Below are positions 47,200-57,850 of a stretch of DNA of 64,000 nucleotides, piece after piece. This DNA comes from Halichoerus grypus (lineage: Eukaryota; Chordata; Mammalia; Carnivora; Phocidae). The stretch's first letter is position 1; every line of letters starts with the position of its first letter. The notes below the pieces were generated by a model. It made no database searches, was not told the origin of the DNA, and saw only the letters and a list, made by a program, of their open reading frames with translations. The position numbers were made by a program, and so were the translations under genes. The stretch lies in assembly GCF_964656455.1 (NCBI RefSeq), contig NC_135725.1, positions 50,785,688 to 50,849,687 of the forward strand. Reading direction: 5' to 3'.

Positions 47200-48755
47200 T
47201 GCAGATTATATAGCACATACTGAGCAAACAGCATTTTTACCCAGTAACGTGAGTTATAATGTTGGATCAAAATTTTGAGGGAGGATAGAGCTCACCTTGC
47301 CATGCTTGTGAGCCCTGCTGGGTAAAGGAAGGTTACGAGGGGCTTGAGCTCCTATCCTATTCTGAACAGAAGGTCTGGTAGGAAAGAGTAGCTGCAGGTG
47401 AGTGTGTGGACCGCCTCCTGGGAACGCAGGGACTAGCTGCATGGTCACAAGGTCTCTCGTGTTATGGAGCTGAAAGTGACATCTGTCAAAACCAACACTG
47501 GGCACTCTACCTGTTGTGAGAATGACAGTGAAGATAATGGGAGCTACACAGAACAGGACTCAGAAGCAGATGGAATGTAGGAAACAGCTACACCTTCTAT
47601 CCCCCTCCCCAGTCTTCATGCTTGCAAGAAAACCCACAAACAAATGGAGAGGAGCGTAGAGCCAGAACTGTGACCCAAGACTGAGTTAATCAAATCTAAG
47701 TTGGACAAAGAAATCACTGGCTTGGACTGAATTTGCTTAAAAGCCTACAAATTAAGATTTCTAACAAAGGCAGTTAGTTTTTGTTTTTTGGGTTTTTTGT
47801 TTGTTTTGTTTTTCAGTCTTCGGAAGTTCTATTTTTGCTAGCCTAAGTTTCGTGGACTTTCATAACAGTGAAATGTTCCTTTGGCCACTCAGATTTGTTA
47901 CTGGTTATTTGTTTTGTGTTAGATGCCAAGGAACAAGGAACTGATATTAAGTACTATGCCGTCCTGCAGGCTCACTGTGTGGTGAGAAGAGTCACAAACG
48001 TAATGGGAGCTAAATGTCATCAGTGAAGAGAAATCAGCCTGTGACTGGCTCTGCCAGGGCTCTCTGAATAGTTCTTAACACAAGCCTAAGGTCCATATTA
48101 TCTGAATATAGCCAGTTATGTTTTCAGATTGGGTATTACTTTCAGATCCAGCAGAGCTCCTTTCTGATTTTAAACCTCAGTATGCATCATTGCTAGAATA
48201 GTAACATACTCCACAACTAGTCTCTTCTCAATCGTAAATTCCTTTGTATTCTTATTACAAACAGTCAGTAGGGACTTCTTGAATAATTGCTTTCACTGGG
48301 AGTACAATGTGTGCTAGTCATATATCATGTATGCTTTTATTATTGTTAGTTTCTGGTAAAATGTGTACTGCATCATTGGATAGCTCAAAATATATTTGAA
48401 ATATTGGCTTTTCCATAGTGTCACCTTTTTTCCTGGTATTTATCTTGTACAGTACATCTCACTTTATTAAATCTTCAATTACATGTCTAAATAAAGCTTA
48501 AGCATATTCCCTCATGTTTCAGGTAAGCATGGTTTTTCTGTGATCAAAACAGTGCTCTATTTTTTGGTCAATTATAAATAAATTCACTGATCATTGACAA
48601 GTAGTAATGCTTGAGAGTTGTATGCATTTTGAAGCATTTATTGTTTATTATTAATGAAAGTAAATCCGGACTTTTCTACATCACATAATGTTAAATATAT
48701 GTCAACTATTTTGCACTTAATATGTGCATATAAGTTTTTAAAGAAGCATTAATCT
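47200..48755. other. Unassigned DNA
   Basis: No gene or named repeat. A T/G-rich low-complexity run lies at about 47778-47814. An 83-codon minus ORF (47254-47505) lacks a recognisable domain. Confidence 0.4.
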
Positions 48756-48759
48756 TTCA

Positions 48760-49943
48760 TATTGTCAGTTTTAAAAGATATTTTGTCTTTTATTGGATAT
48801 TTTTATTAAATAATAAATGTGCATGGTTTAAAAATTAAACAATACTGAAAGGCTTTTAAAAGAAGCCATCTCTATTACAACTCCTTAACTCTGCTCTCTA
48901 AAGACAGTCATTTTTTAACTGCTTTGCCCATTTTTTTAAGTATTTAAGTATCTAAGTAAAATATTTATACTCTGACTTACAAATTTTATATATTATAAAT
49001 TAATTAACTATAGACAGAATTTACCTATCTTTACCTTTCCTACATAGTTATATGAGAATTTTAGTTTTAAAAAAAATCAGTGTTTATTATCACGAGCTAT
49101 ATATATCATTTATACTATAAAGCCAAATAGCCACGTAGTATATAGATTCTTATTTTTTCTGATAATTTTTAGTAATTTTATATATATTACATATAAATGT
49201 ATTAAATACGTACTTATGTTTGTTTTTTCCATGCTAGATTTCAATGAATGGCTATTTCTTTTTCCAACTGCTTTATCAGCAATACCCTCTAAATGTTCTC
49301 TAAAAATAAAGAAACTCAATGCTCCCATTTTCATGGAAACCTCCTGGAGCCCTCCATCCACCTATTCCAACTCAGTGTGATGGTTCTGTAAGTCTGCTGT
49401 TCATCTAGCATCTGGATTTTCACTCACCTTCCTCCTACTTTAGATGGATTCCTTAGTGAATCACCTGTTTTGGTTGAAAGCTTCCTTTTGCAGGACAGCC
49501 TTAAATAATTTTGTAAAAAAATGTGTATGAATGGTCTATTTTCTAACTGCCTGCAGGCCTGAAAAGTGTATGTTTTGCCATCGTACTTGATGAACATTTT
49601 GGCTGTGTACAGAATTTTAAAGTAGTTTTCCTTAAGGACTTTGAGGGCATTTCACCATGGTCTTCTTGCTTTCAGTATTGCTGTAGAGAAATCTATTTCC
49701 ATTCTGCTTCTCAGTGCTATCTATTAAGTGGCTTGTGGTGATGGTGGTCATGATTTGTTTTAATCCAGAATCTTACAGGATTATCTCTTAATTGATGGTG
49801 TTCTGAAATGTCATGATATGTCTTTGTGTGAGTCTACTTTCATTCATTGTCCTGGGCAATGGATACTTGAGAGGCATTTTCAATATAGTATTTCATGTAC
49901 TTCTCATCAAAATTTTCTTGCACTACCTTTCTCCTCTATTTTC
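48760..49943. repeat. Probable old LINE-derived or other interspersed repeat, family uncertain
   Basis: 'tttggctgtgtacagaattttaaagtagttttcctt', 'accatggtcttcttgctttcagtattgctg', and 'tgttctgaaatgtcatgatatgtctttgtgtgagtc' (each in part) recall a common mammalian repeat with the phrase 'ggcattgctccattgtcttctagcttccagtg'. Family and orientation are not settled. Its right end is interrupted by a SINE. Confidence 0.4.
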
Positions 49944-49960
49944 TCACTTCCCTCTGTATT

Positions 49961-50154
49961 TTTAAGATTTATTTATTTGACAGAGAAAGAGAGGGAGAGA
50001 GAGAACTCAAGCATGGGGAGTGACAGGCAGAGGGAGAGGGAGAAGCAGACTCCCCACTTAGCAGAGAGCCCGATGCAGGCTTGATCCAAGGACGCTGGGA
50101 TCATGACCTGAGCTGAAGGCAGATGCTTAACTGAGTGAGCCACCTAGGCAACCA
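49961..50154 (-). mobile_element. CAN-SINE (SINEC), antisense
   Basis: Head at the right edge (GGTTGCCTAGGTGGCTCACT in reverse), core, GA-rich stretch, A tail at the left. A diverged duplication bounds it: TCACTTCCCTCTGTAT (49944-49959) against TCACTTCCCTATGTAT (50155-50170). Confidence 0.93.
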
Positions 50155-50272
50155 TCACTTCCCTATGTATCATTGGTGTGACTGCAGAAGGTAAATACAA
50201 ATAATGAAACCACATGATAGCATACAACTTCAGATCAGAGGAAGCACCCATCCCTTTTGTTCATATTTCATC

Positions 50273-50476
50273 AGCCAAAGCAAATCACACGAACAAGGTT
50301 TATATCCATGGAATAAAACAGTTATCCTCCTAAGGAATATGTCTCATGGGGAGGGCCAGTGAATATTTTGGCATAGCCAAAGCAAATCACATGAACAAGG
50401 TTTATGTCAATGGGATAAAACAGCTATCCTTCTAAGGAGTATGTCTCATGGGGAGGGCCAGTGAATATTTTGGCAA
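50273..50476. repeat. 102-bp tandem duplication, two copies
   Basis: Copy 1 (50273-50374) and copy 2 (50375-50476) are aligned with a constant offset of 102 bases along their whole length (checked at AGCC, CAAATCAC and GAATATTTTGGC). They differ at roughly ten positions. No known minisatellite or element recognised. Confidence 0.95.
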
Positions 50477-50479
50477 TAA

Positions 50480-52000
50480 TACCATCTACTATACTTGGTA
50501 TCTGTTCATATAGAAGAGTCGTTATTAGCTCTGCAAGCACATTCAGAATTGCTGATCGATGAGTTTCACTGTCTAGTGACTGATGGGGCAGGGAGGAGGG
50601 GGCACCTATTTAACAAGGGTCACCCACAGGTTTGTATATAGTGGTATTTTTGCCTGTGGTTATCCAGTTTCAGCTATTCTAAGAACAAAGGGGACCAGGA
50701 GTGCAAGGCCTTCAATGAAATCTCCATAATCTGTTTCCCAACACGCTTAAGTCGATCATTGCTAGTTCCGTCCTATTAAATTCTTCCTGAGTGTAAACTT
50801 TTGGTCTTCTGCCTGAGGGCATTCATCTAGTGAGGTGGGGTTATGGAGTGATCAGACATAGAACTGCAGATATTCACCCTGTTTTTAAAAAGCCTTGTAC
50901 TCACTCCTCTCACTACCCCAGGAATTGGTATCTCCAAGCCCCAAACCTTTTAAAAGTCCCTTGTCATGAACAAATGGCTTCATTTTCAGTATTCTCCTGT
51001 ATATGCATCTGAGGATTTAGGTCTTCCACCCAGCTGAATTATCACTCCTCCCTTTGCTTTCCAATGTATCTGCCACTTTTTCCCATAATCTTTGTCCTTG
51101 TGGGTTTATACCATTTTGTATCCTCAGTATCATTTCAGTAGCCATCTGGGAGGAAACAGAGATAAGCAGGTATGACTAGAAGTCATAATGTAAAGGCTAA
51201 AAAGTGTAAAAGGAGGGTGCATAATGTTGAAGAATTTGAGACACTTTGGAAGAAAAGGTAATAGAGCACTATAATTGTGTTCAAACCAACCCTGAGACTT
51301 ACATGACACCTGAGAATGATGACAATGAACAAAGAACAAGAAGAAAAAGAATGAATATAAATGGAGGCGGGGGGGGAGAGCAGAATTCCTTAAGATAATG
51401 AAACGGACATAGTGGATGAGAGTAACCAAAAGCTTTAATTAATATGGAAGATGAGAAATGTGATTCAATAAATAAAATAATATCTTAATAATAATCTTAA
51501 TGAGCTCTTATAAGTTTGTTTTTTATATATGATAAAGCTACTTTAAAAATCCTGTAATATGATCTGGACCTGAGGGTAGAAAACATGTTTTGTTCCTTTT
51601 TTTTTTTTCACCACCAGCAAGTGCCTGGAACATAATTCAATTGCTATTGCTTGAAGGCCTTAATGTCTTCTTGATTTAATATAATTGAGGGTCATAATAC
51701 CAATTTAGTAATTTTAATTCTGAAAATTTGTGGAATAGGAACCTGGCATCTGCAGAGTTAGTTAGGCAGTTGATTAAAATACAGCACAAACTATATTTGG
51801 TAAAGGACCCCATCCCCAGGGAAATATGATGATGTTTACATGAGTGTTTTATTTGCAAAACATTTTATTTTGCTTCTCAAATTGCTTAAAACTTGTCTTT
51901 GTTTGATAATTATATCCAGGATTTAAGGTAGGGTCATTTATTTTGCATAAAGAAAGTATGTAGGTTTTATAAAACCTTGAACCAAGCTAAAAGAATGCAG
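50480..52000. other. Unassigned DNA
   Basis: No gene recognised. A G-run (GGCGGGGGGGGAG) lies at about 51366-51378 and a T run at 51598-51609. Confidence 0.4.
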
Positions 52001-52119
52001 ATTGATTTATGTTATTATAGACACATGTATTCATTCAAAAATATAGATAGTGAGTACCTGTGTCTCTGCATTCTTCTATGTTTTAGGTATAGTGTGGTGA
52101 GCAAAATAGGGAGAAATCC

Positions 52120-52197
52120 CTTCCTCCCTTCCCCCCTCCCTCCCTCCATCTTTTTCTTTCCTTCCTTCCTTCCTTCCCTTTCTTCCTTCTTTCCTTC
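52120..52197. repeat. CTTCC/CCCT pyrimidine microsatellite
   Basis: Pyrimidine-only repeat tract (CCCTCC, CTTCC, CTTT units). Confidence 0.9.
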
Positions 52198-52435
52198 AAT
52201 CTCTTTCCTAATGGAGATTATAAGGTAGTCATGGCAGATACACTATGAAAAAAAAATCAGTAAAACATATAGCATATTAGATTGTTATAAAAGTCATGGA
52301 GAAAAATAAAGCAGGAAAAGTGGTGATGGAAACTGTCCCTGAAAAGGCATTTTGAGTAGAACTTGAATTTTTTGATGGTGAGGAAAGGGTGCTCTCAAAA
52401 GAGCGAACAACAAATGCAAAAGCCATGAGGTGCTA

Positions 52436-52748
52436 CAGTTGATCCTTGAACAATATAGGTTTAAACGACATGGGTCCACTTATAAGTGGATTTTTTTCCA
52501 ATAAATACATTACAGAACTTTAAATGTATTTTCTCTTTCTTATTAACATTTTCTTTTCTTTAGCTTATTTAATTGTAAGAACACAGTATATAATACATAT
52601 ACACAATGTGTATAAATTAATATTGGTAAGGTTTCCAGTCTTCAGTAGGCTCTTAGTTAAGTTGCTGGGGAGACAAGAGTTATACATGGATTTTTGACCA
52701 CATGAGGGGTTGGCACCCCAAGTTCCCCCATTGTTCAAGAATCAACTG
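52436..52748. mobile_element. Tigger-type (TcMar) miniature DNA transposon
   Basis: 313 bp with near-perfect terminal inverted repeats. The left end CAGTTGATCCTTGAACAAT is the reverse complement of the right end ATTGTTCAAGAATCAACTG with one mismatch. A TA dinucleotide precedes the left end, as expected for TcMar insertion. The body has 'gtccacttataagtggattttttt', matching the known mammalian Tigger-derived MITE pattern. No transposase ORF. The exact subfamily name is not claimed. Confidence 0.9.
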
Positions 52749-53139
52749 TTCATATTTTGCATTTTTGAGTAATTAAAAGAAGACTAGTTTGACAAACGTA
52801 GAGTGTGGGTAGGGATGAGAAGGAGAAGGTAAACCCAATGACAGAGGAAGAGTGTAAAAACCTTGGAGGCCATTAAAAGAACTTCCGCTTTTATCCTGAG
52901 GGAGATGAGGAACCAGTGAGGATTCTGAGTAAGGGAATGAAAGCTCAAGAATAATTCCTTTTATCTGAGTTTACTTCCAATTCTAATAGGAATAGATAGG
53001 CTTGTAAACCTTAAGTGAGTAAATTAAAATGAATAATCAGTTTGGCTCTTACTATGCATGTCTGAAGTTGAGCTTCTATTATTATCATTACATTTGTCTG
53101 CTGTGGAAGATGAATTGCATTAATGATGTTGAATTTTAA

Positions 53140-53635
53140 CCCTGCTCATATCTGAGCCCTTTGCCATGTAAACTATCAAGGCTTACCACTCTATTTGGGT
53201 ATGACCATGTGTGTCCTTTGGCTAATGGGAGTTAGTGTAATGCATGCAGAGGCTTGATGTGCTTGCACAATTTCAGCTTCTTGCTCTTACCCTCTGCCAT
53301 GGTCATGAACGCATACTTGGCCTAGCCTATTACAAAAAAATGATATATGGAATAGAGCTTAATTGCCCCAATTGTCCCAGCTGTACTAGATCAGCCAACA
53401 GCCAACCAATCTCTAGACATGTGTACAAACCCAACCAAAGTCAGAAAACCTGCCTCAGTGACCCACAGCTAAACACAGGCACATGACCAAGTCCACACAG
53501 GATCACCTAGGCCAAACCCAGACCAGCTAAAAGTTGCCGCCTCATGGACTAAACAAATGCTTATTGTTGTGTGCCCCTGATATTTTTGGTTTGTTATATA
53601 GAGCATTAAATGGTACTAGGTAACTGATGCACATA
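53140..53635 (+). repeat. Probable MLT1-type (ERVL-MaLR) LTR, sense
   Basis: 'atgaccatgtgtgtcctttggctaatggga', 'gcagaggcttgatgtgcttgcacaat', 'cccagctgtactagatcagccaacagcc' and a closing 'taactgatgcacat' match a mammalian MaLR LTR in sense orientation. An 80-codon ORF (53244-53486) lies inside it and is an artefact. Confidence 0.6.
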
Positions 53636-53944
53636 TGAAGACACTTCCAAAATTAAAAATAAGAAAAGATACAGCAAAAGATAAAGAAGAATCTTGAAAC
53701 TTGAAGAGGAGACCATGTATAGATATAAAAATAGTATATAATCTGTTTATAAATATGAGAAAAATGGAAGGTTTCTCAATTTTATCATTTAAGAGTAATC
53801 AAGAGCATAAAATATAACAAAACCCAGAAATTAGAGGATTATATTTATACGTGTTAATTCAAATTCCTAAAAACTACAGCAAAAACCTTATCAAATACAG
53901 TTAAAATAATTATCAAACTAATAGAGCATCATATAATAATTACT

Positions 53945-54045
53945 TTTTTTTTCCTTAAGTAGGCTCGACACCCAATGTGGGGCTTGAACTCACGATCCTG
54001 AGATCAAGAGTCATATGCTCTACCTACTGAACCAGCCAAGTGACC
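53945..54045 (-). mobile_element. Older CAN-SINE, antisense
   Basis: The plus strand reads AAGTAGGCTCGACACCCAAT then GGGGCTTGAACTCACGATCC and GAGATCAAGAGTCATATGCT, the reverse-complement of the tRNA-Lys SINE head of an older CAN-SINE subfamily. A T run lies to its left (the A tail). No clear duplication. Confidence 0.85.
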
Positions 54046-54300
54046 CAGTAATTAGTTTTCTTAAATCTGTAATACAAAACATTCAGAGGCAAAGAAGGAA
54101 AAACTGTTGTCATCTCAAAAGATGCCAAAATGCATTTAATAAAATGCAAATATATTTTTGTTTAACAGGATACTTTATAAAAAAGATGGATATAACTGAA
54201 TATTTCCCCACATTATGAAGGATACTGATTTTAAGCCAAGAACTCACATTCTACTCATTGTGGCTCTCCCATTAAAAACTTGACTGAGTTAAGGATCTGT
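54046..54300 (+). mobile_element. Possible L1 ORF2 fragment
   Basis: 'gatgccaaaatgcatttaataaaatgcaaat' (in part) and the following 'actgaatatttccccacattatgaagg' recall L1 ORF2 words ('gatgcagaaaaggcatttgacaaaat'). The match is short and full of changes. Confidence 0.4.
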
Positions 54301-54560
54301 GAGAAGAGAATTCTAAGATGGCCTCCACGTTTCCCGCCCCTGAGGTACGCACCTTGGACAAAGTCCTCTCTTGGAGTGCAGGCAGTGCCTGTGAATATAT
54401 TGGTATCAATTCCACGGTTAGATTACTAATCTAGTAAGAAGGGGCTTATCCTGGTGGGCTTAATCCGTAGGACTCCTGACCTACTGCAACTGTGAGAGGG
54501 AGAATGTTGGCCCATTTAGGCCACTCTTTTATGGTAATTTGTTATGCAAAAATAGAAAAC
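54300..54560 (+). repeat. Possible ERVL/MaLR-type repeat remnant
   Basis: 'gaattctaagatggcctccacg', 'gtgcaggcagtgcctgtgaat' and 'tttgttatgcaaaaatagaaaact' resemble one dispersed mammalian repeat ('gagaattctaagatggcccccatg'). Family uncertain. Confidence 0.45.
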
Positions 54561-54784
54561 TAAAATAGAATGCATATTATCATTGTGATATAATAAAAAT
54601 AAAAGTAGCATAATTATCTAAGAAAAATTCTGTGATAATCAAGTGAAAATTACTTGAAAATAAGTTTATTTATACATATGAAAAATGTTATTAAAAGGAC
54701 CCAATTCTTGGTAGTGATAAGATAATTTTTAAAACCTAATTTAAGCTAACTTAAAAATATGCTGGGTCCGTATTTTTAAAAATC

Positions 54785-55130
54785 ACAGACCTGTACCTCT
54801 GAAACAAACAATATATTATATGTTAAAAAAAAAAAAAAGAAAGAAAACCGATAGTAGGAAGGGAAAAATGAAGGGGGTGAAATTGGAGGAGGAGACAAAC
54901 CATGAGAGACTATGGACTCTGAGAAACAAACTGAGGGTTCTAGAGGGGAGGGGGGTGGGGGGATGGGTTAGCCTGGTGATGGGTATTAAAGAGGGCACGT
55001 TCTGCATGGAGCACTGGGTGTTATACACAAACAATGAATCATGGAACACTACATCAAAAACTAATGATGTAAGGTATGGTGATTAACATAATAAAATAAA
55101 ATTAAAACAAACAAACAAACAAACAAAAAA
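54785..55130 (+). mobile_element. Carnivoran L1 3' end, 5'-truncated
   Basis: The 3' UTR of a young carnivoran L1: 'gagagactatggactctgag', a G-rich stretch at about 54937-54965, 'tagcctggtgatgggtatta', 'gcatggagcactgggtgtta' and an AAAC-rich tail at about 55103-55126. Sense orientation, about 345 bp, truncated 5', so no L1 protein region. No confident target-site duplication. Confidence 0.9.
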
Positions 55131-55835
55131 TGCATGAGACACTTCCGCAATTAGTACCACCCACTCTTCCTATAACCTCTCAATTTCCATTTGATCAGGG
55201 AAGCCTTCCCTGAAGTTGATTAAATTGAATCAATCTTTACATGTTTTTGGTGCTCCGTATACCCCAAACCAGTGATCGTGTTAAGAGTCATGTCTTTATA
55301 TGATTCATTCTTTCATTATTATTTTTTCTAACACATAACATGAGAATCTCTCTTTTTGTTCAATGTTTTTCTCCAGGACGTCTACAGAGTTTAGCCCTCA
55401 AAAACTGTGTGATGGATGTTTATAAATGATAGAATGAAATAGTATATTTAAGTATCCCTAAATTGGTTTATAAGTTCAAAAAAGTATCAGTTAATGAATA
55501 GCACAGGTAACCTTCAACAGAGATACTTCATTATGCGGTGAAAATATAATCAACAAAAGATAAAGGTAAAGGTAGATTATTCAAACACACAAAAGTATTT
55601 CTGTATTTATTGTATTACCAAGTTAATTTCCAAATTATGTTATATTATTTAACCAGTGAGTACTTAAAGGCAGTGTAGTAAAGAAGAAATTGTGATAGAA
55701 TTTAATCAACCTCTAAATAGAGGTAAGAAAATATAGGATTATTAAGTTATTCAAATGTAAGCTGGAATATGAAATGTAGGGTAATAATGCTTTTCTAATG
55801 ACATATACAGAAAAAATCATGCCTAGGCTACTTTG
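55130..55835. other. AT-rich DNA, nothing recognised
   Basis: No gene or named repeat seen. Confidence 0.45.
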
Positions 55836-55850
55836 TGAAAGAAAATGTCC

Positions 55851-55962
55851 CAGGGCTCCTGGCTGGCTCATTCAAAAGAACATGTAAGTCTTGATCTCAG
55901 GGTTGTAAGCTCTATACCCACATTGGGTGTAGAGATACCTTAAATAAACTTAAAAAAAAAAT
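55851..55962 (+). mobile_element. Older CAN-SINE, sense
   Basis: A tRNA-Lys-like head (GGGCTCCTGGCTGGCTCATTC), 'gtcttgatctcagggttgtaag', 'acccacattgggtgtagaga' and an A tail mark the older CAN-SINE type. An 11-bp duplication AGAAAATGTCC lies at 55840-55850 and 55963-55973. Confidence 0.9.
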
Positions 55963-55974
55963 AGAAAATGTCCT

Positions 55975-56070
55975 GCATAAGGACTGAGAGATTAGTAACA
56001 TCACTTCCAATATCTATGAAGGAGACTATTCAGAGGGCAGAACTAATGAATGAGAAAAATTCTTATAAAA
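55975..56070. other. AT-rich DNA, nothing recognised
   Basis: Short unassigned interval before the purine-rich block. Confidence 0.3.
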
Positions 56071-56570
56071 CACAGACAAAAAAAAGATATAATATATAAG
56101 TCGAATATTTCCTTATAAGAATAGAGAACAAAGAAGGTGGGGACAAAATGGAGAAGGAGAGGGCGTAAAAAAAATAACTGGCTGAGAAACATAAAGGAGA
56201 TGAATAATCATGGAAAGGAGAAAGGAAATCTTAAAATATGAGAAAAGGGAAAAACAACCATTATATGAGGAATATAAATTTGTCATAGAGGGAGAAAAAG
56301 ATCAGAGGAAAAAAAGATGGATGAGAAGATATGGATAAATATTAGGACAAAAGAGAAGTGATAATCAAGAGGGAGAGTAACTGAGTGGCACAGAAAGTAG
56401 AATGGAGTTAGCAGAAAATCAGGGTTCAGGAACAGGAGACAAATACACATGGGAGGCAACACAAGAGAGGGAGAAAGACAGAGCAAGCAGGTCCAGAGAG
56501 GACAAGCAGTTTTAGGAGAGAAGGAAAGTGAAATGAGAAAAAAACACAAAAGTGAATGAATGCAAAAGAC
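56070..56570. repeat. Purine-rich (GA) low-complexity block
   Basis: About 500 bp with a strong A/G excess on the plus strand. It creates pyrimidine-coded ORFs on the minus strand (Leu/Ser/Phe-rich, 56283-56588), which I regard as artefacts. Confidence 0.6.
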
Positions 56571-56574
56571 TGTA

Positions 56575-57850
56575 GGCGAACTATACATGGGTTGATATTT
56601 CTAAGCAATTATTATGGAAGCAAATCAATGTTCTTATGATTCTTTTTCCTGCTGGAGGTAATACGTCCTCATGTGGCCAAAAAACTCAAGGATATAAACC
56701 ACTAAAACGATCATCCCTCTTTTATAATGACATTTACATATTAAGTACATATTAGTGTTGATTCTCCTTATAGTCATTTACTCAACATGTAGAATGACCA
56801 ATAAATGAATGTAAGGAATGACAAAATCAATCGTGTGTGTGTGTGTGTGTGTGCTGTCTTTCTAGCTCGGTTAGGGGAACCTTTTGTAGACCCCATCTCA
56901 TAGCGTGAGGAACTGATGTTTAATGAGGGAGGGTGTTTTGAAGTCTAAGGTCCTTCATGACTGCTGAACAGTAACAGCCGCAGGGAACAGCGGCACACCT
57001 GTGCCAGTCCTACCTGAAAATGGAAAATGAGAAGGGTGCTGCCTTTCCCTCCTTTGTCTTCCTATACAAGAGGAAACCTTTCAAAAGTTGGTGGGGATTT
57101 CAGCATCTGGTATGAAGCTCAAGTCCCCTATATGTACCTTGGAAATCAACATTCTCTCCAGCTGGGTGCCCGGGACCTCTCCTGAATCAACGTTTCATTT
57201 TTATCAGTGATAAGCAAACTCCATTTGGAAGGGTGCTTGCAGGTGTTCTCAAGATGGTTTTATGCCCCCTGTCCACTTTCTATGAACAGGTCCCGCATGC
57301 TCTGTGCCGCATAGCAACCTGGACTTCTAAATAAAATAAAAATAACACAGAGCACTGTTTCAACATGCACAGAAGTCCATGTTCACTGTGCTATTATCTT
57401 CGTCCTCCTTATGCGATCTCTCTATTTTCCAATCCATTTTCACCGACTTTTTAATTTGGTCTTCAGTAATACGCTGCAATCTCATCAGAAAATACATTTA
57501 GCACAATGGCTAAATTACTGGGTTGGAATTTCATTTTCTTTGGCATTTTAAGATACTCTAAGTAAACTGATAGCAAATGGTTTGGGGACGAGAGACCTCC
57601 TTTATCAGTGTAGAGCTCGCCACTCAGTGTTAAATTATTTCTTGAAATGGTTAGTTGGTGAGAATAATATTGAGAAGAGAAACATTAAATGTGTTTGACT
57701 AAGCTAAGAGCTCTAGCATATATTTTAAATTAGTATGTTCAGTATCATCACCCTTAATTCAGTCCTATCACAAATATATGGTGCAATGGCACATTTTTCA
57801 AATAAATAGGGACCAGAGCAGTGGAATTAGCTGACACTAACTGAATAGCT
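56575..57850. other. Unassigned DNA, a GC-richer stretch at 56860-57330
   Basis: A TG run lies at 56833-56853. The stretch at about 56860-57330 is unique-looking, less AT-rich than its flanks and has no repeat hallmark. It could be a conserved non-coding element, but I cannot compare species here. Confidence 0.35.

Larger units (their letters stand above)
52010..52950 (+). repeat. Ancient interspersed repeat split by a Tigger-type MITE, family uncertain
   Basis: Words such as 'gtcatggagaaaaataaagcaggaa' (left) and 'gggagatgaggaaccagtgaggattctgag' (right) follow a common mammalian repeat, with a CTTCC/CT tract inserted at about 52113-52197. It is broken by the element at 52436-52748. Confidence 0.45.

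Noticed and set aside
56283..56608. Hydrophobic minus-strand ORFs resembling membrane proteins
   Set aside because: They come from the purine-rich block; low-complexity pyrimidine codons give Leu/Ser/Phe runs.
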